11,703 nt of DNA from JANRIZ01 sp033764445 (lineage in GTDB: Bacteria; Verrucomicrobiota; Verrucomicrobiia; JAWXBN01): NCBI GenBank assembly GCA_033764445.1, contig JANRIZ010000049.1, forward strand, positions 1 through 11,703, in the 5' to 3' direction. The notes below the pieces were generated by a model. It was not told the DNA's origin. It was given only the letters and a program-made list of their open reading frames with translations, and made no database searches. Numbering within the stretch: the stretch's first letter is position 1; every line of letters starts with the position of its first letter. Positions 7,002 through 11,703 of the stretch are shown in pieces. A program made the translations under genes and the position numbers.

Positions 7002-7032
7002 GGAAAAGATTGCCTCTGCGGGCGGCTTTTCC
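7002..7032 (+). other. Inverted repeat GGAAAAG-N17-CTTTTCC between lptD and ugd
   Basis: GGAAAAG (7002-7008) pairs perfectly with CTTTTCC (7026-7032), and an inner GCC/GGC can extend the stem. It lies 17 bases after the lptD stop, so a transcription terminator is possible, but there is no T run beyond TTTT inside the arm. It overlaps the candidate ugd promoter, so it could instead be a regulatory site. Confidence 0.35.
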
Positions 7033-7038
7033 TAGACA
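7010..7038 (+). promoter_or_regulatory. Possible ugd promoter (TTGCCT, 17-base spacer, TAGACA)
   Basis: TTGCCT (7010-7015, 4 of 6 with TTGACA) and TAGACA (7033-7038) are separated by exactly 17 bases. The -10-like box ends 12 bases before the ATG, leaving a leader of only a few bases. The bases just before the ATG (CCTCCAGAAT) contain no Shine-Dalgarno, which fits a near-leaderless message. Confidence 0.4.
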
Positions 7039-7050
7039 GTCCTCCAGAAT

Positions 7051-8340
7051 ATGAAAATCTGCATCATCGGTTCCGGTTACGTCGGTCTGGTCACAGGCAC
7101 CTGCTTCGCGGAGGTCGGCCACCACGTCATCTGCGTGGATAACAATGCCGGCAAGGTCAAAATGCTTCAGGCGGGGAAAATCCCCATTTATGAACCGGGT
7201 CTGGAGGAAATGCTCACGCGCAATGTCGCCTCCGGACGTCTGAAATTCACCTCCGAGATCAGGACGGGTGTCGAGGAATCCCAGGTCATCTTTATCGCCG
7301 TGCCCACCCCGCCGCAGCCGGACGGACGCGTGGACCTGCGTTTCATCGAGGGGGTCGCCCGCGAAATCGCCGGGGTCATGTCCGGATACCGCATCATTGT
7401 CGACAAAAGCACGGTCCCGGTCAAAACCGGCGAAAAGGTCGCCGAGACCATCGCGCGTTACAACAAGGCCAAGGTGGATTTTGACGTGGTCAGCAACCCG
7501 GAATTCCTGCGTGAGGGGTCCGCGATCCCGGACCTGATGAATCCCGACCGCATTGTCATCGGCGTCAAAAGCGAGCGTCCGGTCCGGGCCATGAAGGAGA
7601 TTTACGAACCCTTCAAGGCCCCGGTCATTGTCACGGATATCAACAGTGCGGAGCTCATCAAACACGCGGCCAATTCCTTCCTGGCCCTGAAGATTTCCTA
7701 CATCAACGCCGTTTCCCACATTTGCGAGGCCTCGGGGGCGAATGTCGAGGAGGTTGCCGACGGCATGGGGGCGGACAAACGCATCGGCCGCGCCTTCCTC
7801 AATGCGGGCCTGGGCTACGGGGGCTCCTGTTTCCCGAAGGACCTCTCGGCCTTCATCCACATCGCCGGGGAGCTGGGTGTGGATTTTTCCCTGCTCAAGG
7901 AGGTCGAACGCATCAACGCCTCGCAGAAGGAACGGTTCCTCAAAAAAATCCGTGAGACGCTCTGGATTCTTCAGGACAAAATCATCGGGGTGCTGGGTCT
8001 GGCCTTCAAGCCCAATACCGACGACATCCGCAGTTCGGCCGCCATCGAGGTCGTGGAGAGACTGGTCGCGGAAGGGGCCAAAATCCGTGCCTACGATCCC
8101 AAGGCCATGGACAAGGCCCGGGAAATGCTCCCCTCCATCACGTTCTGCCAGAATCCGTACGAGGCCGCCCAGGGGGTCGAGGCCCTGATCATTCTCACCG
8201 AATGGGATGAGTTCCGGTCGCTGGACCTGCCCAAACTCGCCTCCGGCATGGTCAACCCGATCATTCTCGACGGACGCAACATCTTCGATCCGAAAAAAAT
8301 GGAACGCGAAGGGTTCATCTACAAGAGCATCGGACGCTGA
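7051..8340 (+). CDS. ugd: UDP-glucose 6-dehydrogenase
   Basis: 429 residues, full length for the family. The enzyme oxidises UDP-glucose twice with NAD+ to UDP-glucuronate, the precursor of acidic sugars in capsule, exopolysaccharide and some lipopolysaccharides; it acts in the cytoplasm. The N-terminal Rossmann fold begins IIGSGYVG, with the glycine motif at G7, G9 and G12 and an acidic residue, D30, ending strand two. The catalytic lysine is K204 in LIKHAANSFLALK and the catalytic cysteine is C260 in GYGGSCFPKD. Both have the same numbering as the Streptococcus pyogenes enzyme as I recall it. The C-terminal UDP-binding domain includes GLAFKPNTDDIRSS. A GDP-mannose dehydrogenase is less likely given the overall pattern. 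It lies 65 bases after lptD on the same strand, so the two may be partly co-transcribed, but a promoter candidate sits between them. Confidence 0.94.
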   Translation: MKICIIGSGYVGLVTGTCFAEVGHHVICVDNNAGKVKMLQAGKIPIYEPGLEEMLTRNVASGRLKFTSEIRTGVEESQVIFIAVPTPPQPDGRVDLRFIEGVAREIAGVMSGYRIIVDKSTVPVKTGEKVAETIARYNKAKVDFDVVSNPEFLREGSAIPDLMNPDRIVIGVKSERPVRAMKEIYEPFKAPVIVTDINSAELIKHAANSFLALKISYINAVSHICEASGANVEEVADGMGADKRIGRAFLNAGLGYGGSCFPKDLSAFIHIAGELGVDFSLLKEVERINASQKERFLKKIRETLWILQDKIIGVLGLAFKPNTDDIRSSAAIEVVERLVAEGAKIRAYDPKAMDKAREMLPSITFCQNPYEAAQGVEALIILTEWDEFRSLDLPKLASGMVNPIILDGRNIFDPKKMEREGFIYKSIGR

Positions 8341-8490
8341 TCTCAAAACCCAGGGAGCAGGCCCGTTCTCGTTTGCCGGCCCTTCCTCTCCGTGTTGGAT
8401 CAGTGGCCATCCGGGACAGGTCTGAGGGAAAGCCGCCCCCATGTGTTTTTTGTGGCAATATATTTTTCGCCTCTGTCCGTGAGATCCAAC
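8341..8490. other. Convergent intergenic gap after ugd
   Basis: 150 bases between the stops of ugd and the lipoprotein gene. GTTGGATC (8394-8401) and GATCCAAC (8483-8490) form a perfect 8-bp inverted repeat 81 bases apart. An AT-rich patch lies at about 8441-8468. No ordinary stem plus T-run terminator is evident for either gene. Confidence 0.35.
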
Positions 8491-8961
8491 TCAAAAGGGA
8501 TTGTTGTCGCCCCAGGTCAGGGACCGGGGTTTTTTCTCCAGTGACACCCAGTCCCAGTTCATGCTCAGGACCTTCCCATCCGTCCGCCACCACATGACCG
8601 TTCCGGTCCCGGCCATCGAATCGACATAACCCGGTCCGAGCTGGACGACGATCCGCAGCACGGTTGAATCCGGGGTGATGCCCTCAAATTGTGACGGGGC
8701 CAGCGCCGGGCGCACGGCGGTTCCCTCAATGGCCCCGACAATCGTGCCATCGGCCATGGTCCGGACAAACGGACGCGGATCATTGATGGTGACCCCGTCC
8801 ACCGAGACGGATTCCTGATTGGCCAGTTTGCGACTGACCGCCGGGGGCGCAATTTCCGCCTGACCGCCCCCGCTGCCGCCGGACGAGGTTGTCCCGCATC
8901 CGGTCAGCAGAAACCCGGCTGACAGGCCGCCGAGGAGTATCCAAAAAAAAGATTTGTGCAT
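8491..8961 (-). CDS. Small lipoprotein of unknown function
   Basis: 156 residues. A short charged start (MHK), a hydrophobic core and the lipobox L19-T20-G21-C22 mark a lipoprotein exported by Sec and lipidated at C22. Glycine at +2 gives no inner-membrane retention signal by E. coli rules, so the outer membrane is likely. A Gly/Ser-rich linker (GTTSSGGSGGG) leads to a soluble domain of about 115 residues. That domain carries VDGVTINDPRPFVRTMADGT and ends in the Trp-rich segment MWWRTDGKVLSMNWDWVSLE. I do not recognise the domain. Its start lies 43 bases beyond the likely terminator of the Asp-box propeller gene, on the same strand, with its own promoter candidate, so it is probably transcribed separately. 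The Shine-Dalgarno is poor (GAAGG only 3 bases from ATG). Confidence 0.75.
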   Translation of the reverse strand: MHKSFFWILLGGLSAGFLLTGCGTTSSGGSGGGQAEIAPPAVSRKLANQESVSVDGVTINDPRPFVRTMADGTIVGAIEGTAVRPALAPSQFEGITPDSTVLRIVVQLGPGYVDSMAGTGTVMWWRTDGKVLSMNWDWVSLEKKPRSLTWGDNNPF

Positions 8962-8970
8962 CGGCCTTCA

Positions 8971-8999
8971 ATGAAGCTCCTGCCCCCCGGCGATGACAA
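8971..8999 (-). promoter_or_regulatory. Possible promoter of the lipoprotein gene (TTGTCA, 17, CTTCAT)
   Basis: Read on the minus strand, TTGTCA (8999-8994) matches the -35 consensus at 5 of 6 positions. It is followed after 17 bases by CTTCAT (8976-8971), a 3 of 6 match to -10, which ends 9 bases before the ATG at 8961. The spacing is ideal; the -10 is weak. Confidence 0.3.
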
Positions 9000-9003
9000 G
9001 CCC

Positions 9004-9027
9004 AAAAAAAACGGCTGCAGACCCGTT
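9004..9027 (-). terminator. Intrinsic terminator after the Asp-box propeller gene
   Basis: On the minus strand, AACGG, an 8-base loop and CCGTT form a stem. It is followed directly by the rest of a run of eight T (plus-strand A run 9004-9011; arms at 9010-9014 and 9023-9027). It lies 20 bases past the propeller stop. The stem is short, but the T run and position fit a rho-independent terminator. Confidence 0.55.
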
Positions 9028-9047
9028 GAGTATGGAGGGTTGCCGGT

Positions 9048-10139
9048 TCAGGCCCAGCGGATGGCATACACGGGGGGGAGATGGGCGGAGACCAGTTTCC
9101 ATGAATCACCGGAATTTTCGGAAATCCAAACGTGTCCCGTGGTGGAGCCGAAGCCAAGACGCCTGCCGGTACCATCGACCTCCAGGCAATGACGATAGAC
9201 CAGATCATACGCGTGTTTTTGGGGCAGGCCCTTGCGCAGGGACTGGAAGGATTTTCCCGCGTTGCGGGTCCGGGTCACCGACAGTTTTCCGGCGACGGGG
9301 ATGCGGCGTTCGTCCTTGATGGCCGGGACAAACCAGGCCGTTTGGGGATCGGCGGGATGGACCGCCACCGCAAAACCGAAGACCGAGGGTTTGACCCCCT
9401 TGTGTTCCCTCCAGTTCAATCCACCGTCCGTGGAACTGAAAATCCCGTTGTGGTGCTGGATCCAGAGGAAGTCCGGATTGGCCGGGCAGGCGACCATCCG
9501 GTGCGGATCCTGATTGATCAGATCGAATTGTTTTTCCGGGGGCATGTATTCCGCCCGCAGGCCGTGACCGATATTTTTCCAGGATTCCCCCCCGTCGTCG
9601 GTGGTCCAGACCCCTCCGCTGGAAACGGCCAGGGACACATGGTGGCTCTTCCGCGGGTCCACACAGATGGAATGAATGCCGGGCTTGTCGTAACCGCCGC
9701 CCATCCACTGTTTTCGTTCCGGCGCATTCCAGAGACTTTCATTCAACTGCCAGGAATCCCCCCGGTCCCGGCTTGAAAAAAGTCCGCCCGGGATGGTGCC
9801 GCACCAGAGAAATCCCGGTTGATCCGTGCCACCCGTTTCGAGGCACCAGATTTGCCCGAGACTGGGGGCCGGGTCGGAGGCGTCCGGATTTTCCACTTTT
9901 GGAAAGGCCGGGCAGGCGATCTCCTTCCACTCCTTTTCCCGGGGCAGTTTGCGCCAGAGCTTCACGCCAAAGTGGCCGAGATTGAGCGCGGCATAACAGG
10001 AGCCGTCGCGCGGGTCCTGAAGAAACATGGTCACCGGTTCCCCGGGAAAATCCACGGAGGTGATGGTCCAGTCTCTTCCCTGTTTTTTGAGGGTGAAAAG
10101 ACCTTTGCGGGTGGAGACGCGGAGGGTGGGTGTTTTCAT
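9048..10139 (-). CDS. Cytoplasmic Asp-box (BNR) beta-propeller protein, sialidase/sortilin-like fold
   Basis: 363 residues without a signal peptide or membrane segment, so probably cytoplasmic. Five Asp-box motifs (S/T-x-D-x-G-x-x-W type) recur at SRDRGDSW (123-130), TDDGGESW (180-187), STDGGLNW (236-243), TRNAGKSF (291-298, degenerate) and SENSGDSW (340-347). The spacing of about 50-57 residues is what beta-propeller blades give. Annotation pipelines often call such proteins exo-alpha-sialidase or glycosyl hydrolase from the repeats alone. I see no evidence for sialidase chemistry: there is no clear arginine triad and no export signal. The gene is 28 bases after the MoaD/ThiS-like gene, on the same strand, with a good ribosome site (AGGAG, 7 bases before ATG). 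A likely terminator follows. The pairing suggests it works with the ubiquitin-fold protein. Confidence 0.8.
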   Translation of the reverse strand: MKTPTLRVSTRKGLFTLKKQGRDWTITSVDFPGEPVTMFLQDPRDGSCYAALNLGHFGVKLWRKLPREKEWKEIACPAFPKVENPDASDPAPSLGQIWCLETGGTDQPGFLWCGTIPGGLFSSRDRGDSWQLNESLWNAPERKQWMGGGYDKPGIHSICVDPRKSHHVSLAVSSGGVWTTDDGGESWKNIGHGLRAEYMPPEKQFDLINQDPHRMVACPANPDFLWIQHHNGIFSSTDGGLNWREHKGVKPSVFGFAVAVHPADPQTAWFVPAIKDERRIPVAGKLSVTRTRNAGKSFQSLRKGLPQKHAYDLVYRHCLEVDGTGRRLGFGSTTGHVWISENSGDSWKLVSAHLPPVYAIRWA

Positions 10140-10143
10140 GGGA

Positions 10144-10148
10144 GGGCT
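10144..10148 (-). promoter_or_regulatory. Shine-Dalgarno of the Asp-box propeller gene
   Basis: Minus-strand CAGGAGCCC places a Shine-Dalgarno about 7 bases before the ATG at 10139. It is the clearest ribosome-binding site in the window and supports this start. It is notable because other genes here lack one; this one is the downstream member of an operon, so it cannot rely on a leaderless message. Confidence 0.5.
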
Positions 10149-10167
10149 CCTGTGTTTTTGGATTGGT

Positions 10168-10437
10168 TCAACCGCCGGAAAGCGCCTGCATCACATAAAT
10201 TTCATCCTCATCTTCCACGGGGTCCGCCAGCGTGACGCGGTCGGTGAGGGCCTCTCCGTTGAGGAAAACCATGACGTGTTTCCGAAGCCGGTCCTGATCG
10301 TCAAAGATGTACCCCCGGGCCCTGGCATGACCCGAGAAAAACAGGTCCAAAGCCTGGGCCACAGTCTGTCCGGACACCCGTGCTTCCGGACACGGGACAA
10401 AACGGGCGAGCTGGGGGGTGAGCACCACACGGGGCAT
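10168..10437 (-). CDS. MoaD/ThiS-family ubiquitin-like sulfur-carrier protein
   Basis: 89 residues ending in Gly-Gly. This is the hallmark of MoaD/ThiS beta-grasp proteins, whose C-terminus is adenylated by an E1-like enzyme and converted to a thiocarboxylate. Family landmarks are TVAQALDLFF (25-34, first helix), HVMVFLNGEAL (54-64) and DPVEDEDEIYVMQALSGG (72-89). It is longer and different in context from housekeeping moaD or thiS: no moaE, moeB, thiF or thiG lies in view. It may donate sulfur or be attached to a target in a pathway with the adjacent propeller protein. That role is inferred; the fold call is well supported. It is first in a two-gene operon. AGGA, 7 bases before ATG, could be a ribosome site or part of the TAGGAT -10-like box. 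Confidence 0.88.
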   Translation of the reverse strand: MPRVVLTPQLARFVPCPEARVSGQTVAQALDLFFSGHARARGYIFDDQDRLRKHVMVFLNGEALTDRVTLADPVEDEDEIYVMQALSGG

Positions 10438-10443
10438 GGGGGC

Positions 10444-10473
10444 ATCCTAGCCGGGAGCGGGAAAATTTGCCCA
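10444..10473 (-). promoter_or_regulatory. Possible promoter of the moaD-like operon (TGGGCA, 18, TAGGAT)
   Basis: On the minus strand, TGGGCA (10473-10468, 4 of 6 with TTGACA) is followed after 18 bases by TAGGAT (10449-10444, 4 of 6 with TATAAT). Six bases then lead to ATG. Transcription starting at the usual distance would begin at or next to the A of ATG, giving a leaderless message. Confidence 0.4.
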
Positions 10474-10533
10474 GAAAAAACCCGCCGCAGGAGTGTGTCG
10501 AAAAATCTGCGTGAAACTGGACGAAAGTGTGGT

Positions 10534-10539
10534 TAGGTT
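10534..10539 (+). promoter_or_regulatory. Possible -10 box (TAGGTT) for gdhA
   Basis: TAGGTT ends 10 bases before the ATG at 10550, the same arrangement as the boxes before ugd and the membrane-protein gene. No good -35 hexamer is seen 16-18 bases upstream. GGACGG close to the ATG is at best a weak ribosome site. Confidence 0.3.
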
Positions 10540-10549
10540 TGGACGGACA

Positions 10550-11703
10550 ATGAACATTTATTCGAATCCGACCTTCGACATGGCCTGCCGCCAGTTTGAT
10601 ATCGTCGCCGAAAACCTCGGCATCGCGGAGGACGAACGCGAATGGCTGAAGCTCCCAAAACGGACCAACATTGTTTCCGTTCCGGTTCGCATGGACAGCG
10701 GGTTGACCCGCATTTACACCGGATTCCGAGTGCAGCATCATCTCACGCTGGGTCCCGCCAAGGGGGGGCTGCGTTTTCATCCCGATGTGAATCTGGGGGA
10801 GGTGGCCGCGCTGGCCATGTGGATGAGCTGGAAATGCGCACTTGTCGGTCTGCCCTACGGCGGCGCAAAAGGCGGCGTGGCCTGCGATCCCAACACGATG
10901 TCCCGCGGGGAGCTGGAACGACTCACGCGCCGGTTCACCCAGGAAATGATCCCGTTCATCGGACCCCAGATCGACATCATGGCCCCGGACTTGGGCACCA
11001 ATGAACAGGTCATGGCCTGGATGATGGACACGTATTCGATGCACGCCGGGCATTCCATTCCCGGGATTGTCACCGGCAAACCCGTGAGTCTGGGCGGTTC
11101 CCTCGGGCGCCGGGAGGCCACCGGACGCGGGGTGGCGTACCTGATCAACCGTGCAGCGGACATGATCAAGCTCGACCTGGAAAATGCAAAAATTGTCGTC
11201 CAGGGTTTTGGCAATGTGGGCGGCGTCACCGCCCACTCGCTGGCCAAGTACGGATGCCGCATCGTGGCGGTGAGCGATGCCACCACGGGGATTTACAATG
11301 AAAACGGGCTGGACCTGCATGACGTCGAAAGATGGATTGTCGAACACAGGTTTCTGGCCGGATACCCCGGGGCGACATCCATCAGCAATGCGGAGCTGCT
11401 TGAACTTCCCTGTGATGTCCTGGTTCCCGCCGCCCTCGAACGCCAGATCACCGCGCAAAATGCGGGCCGGATCAAGTGCCGCATCCTGGCCGAGGCTGCG
11501 AATGGGCCGACCACGCCCGACGCGGATGAGATTCTCAACCAGCGCTGGAACGAATTGTATGTGATCCCCGACATCCTGTGCAACTCGGGCGGCGTGATCG
11601 TTTCCTACTTTGAATGGGTGCAGGATCTGCAGAGCTTTTTCTGGAGCGAAACGGAAATTGCCGACAAACTCTTCCGGATCCTCGAAGGGGCCTTCCATCA
11701 GGT
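10550..11703 (+). CDS. gdhA: Glutamate dehydrogenase, 3' end beyond the window
   Basis: 384 residues are visible of an expected 410-420; the frame is open to the right edge. The enzyme interconverts glutamate with 2-oxoglutarate and ammonium using NAD(P), linking nitrogen and carbon metabolism in the cytoplasm. The substrate-site lysine K71 is in GPAKGGLRF. The catalytic lysine K107 is in GLPYGGAKGGV, and the catalytic aspartate D147 is in APDLGTNEQVMAWMMD. The dinucleotide fold starts at GFGNVG (219-224), and VSDATTG ends strand two. ILAEAANGPTTPDAD and IPDILCNSGGVIVSYFEW complete the family pattern. Whether it prefers NAD or NADP cannot be read with confidence. ATG 10550 gives the expected N-terminus. 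The gene is divergent from the moaD-like operon across 112 bases. Confidence 0.95.
   Translation, partial: MNIYSNPTFDMACRQFDIVAENLGIAEDEREWLKLPKRTNIVSVPVRMDSGLTRIYTGFRVQHHLTLGPAKGGLRFHPDVNLGEVAALAMWMSWKCALVGLPYGGAKGGVACDPNTMSRGELERLTRRFTQEMIPFIGPQIDIMAPDLGTNEQVMAWMMDTYSMHAGHSIPGIVTGKPVSLGGSLGRREATGRGVAYLINRAADMIKLDLENAKIVVQGFGNVGGVTAHSLAKYGCRIVAVSDATTGIYNENGLDLHDVERWIVEHRFLAGYPGATSISNAELLELPCDVLVPAALERQITAQNAGRIKCRILAEAANGPTTPDADEILNQRWNELYVIPDILCNSGGVIVSYFEWVQDLQSFFWSETEIADKLFRILEGAFHQ

Noticed and set aside
6775..8442. 555-residue minus-strand open frame opposite ugd and the lptD end
   Set aside because: It is a codon-phase shadow of ugd. Its composition is Asp/Gly-rich without domain motifs, while the plus strand carries complete catalytic signatures.
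8394..8490. Transposon ends from the GTTGGATC/GATCCAAC repeat
   Set aside because: Eight bases of inverted repeat around 81 bases of non-coding DNA, with no flanking target duplication seen, is not enough to call an element.
9048..10139. Exported sialidase
   Set aside because: Asp boxes are present, but there is no signal peptide, no clear arginine triad and no nan-type neighbours, so only the propeller fold is claimed.
10301..11698. 465-residue minus-strand open frame opposite gdhA
   Set aside because: It is an antisense shadow of a strongly conserved glutamate dehydrogenase frame in GC-rich DNA and shows no family features of its own. It also overlaps the moaD-like gene in another frame.

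Overview
The window looks like chromosomal DNA from a GC-rich Gram-negative bacterium, most probably Verrucomicrobiota (perhaps Opitutae or a relative). The evidence is LptD (lipopolysaccharide export), UDP-glucose dehydrogenase, the C-terminal style of a REP-associated tyrosine transposase, scarce Shine-Dalgarno sequences, and intergenic ATCCGTGTT-type repeats. The lineage is inferred from general style, not from a search.

Layout. Positions 1-249 hold the C-terminus of a RAYT/Y1-type transposase. A 337-base non-coding stretch (250-586) follows, with at least six perfect inverted repeats and then a tandem 11-base repeat. Next is a same-strand cluster: an HEFGH-motif membrane protein (587-1162), prmA (1159-2019, ATGA overlap) and an iron-sulfur bacterial cryptochrome/photolyase (2068-3627). 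A convergent gap leads to a reverse-strand NIF3-like protein (3740-4498). This gene is divergent from lptD (4601-6985), which is followed by ugd (7051-8340). The reverse strand then carries a small lipoprotein (8491-8961) and a two-gene operon. That operon pairs a MoaD/ThiS-like ubiquitin-fold protein ending in Gly-Gly (10168-10437) with a cytoplasmic Asp-box beta-propeller (9048-10139). Divergent from it, a glutamate dehydrogenase (from 10550) runs off the right edge.

How the genes work together. lptD and ugd both serve the outer envelope: lipopolysaccharide insertion and UDP-glucuronate supply. prmA modifies ribosomal protein L11, and the photolyase repairs UV damage. Most genes are core or housekeeping. 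The least explained parts are the MoaD-like/Asp-box pair, the membrane HEFGH protein coupled to prmA, and the hairpin array beside the transposase. Several genes share a TAG-containing -10-like box only 6-13 bases before the start codon and lack a good Shine-Dalgarno, suggesting very short or absent leaders.
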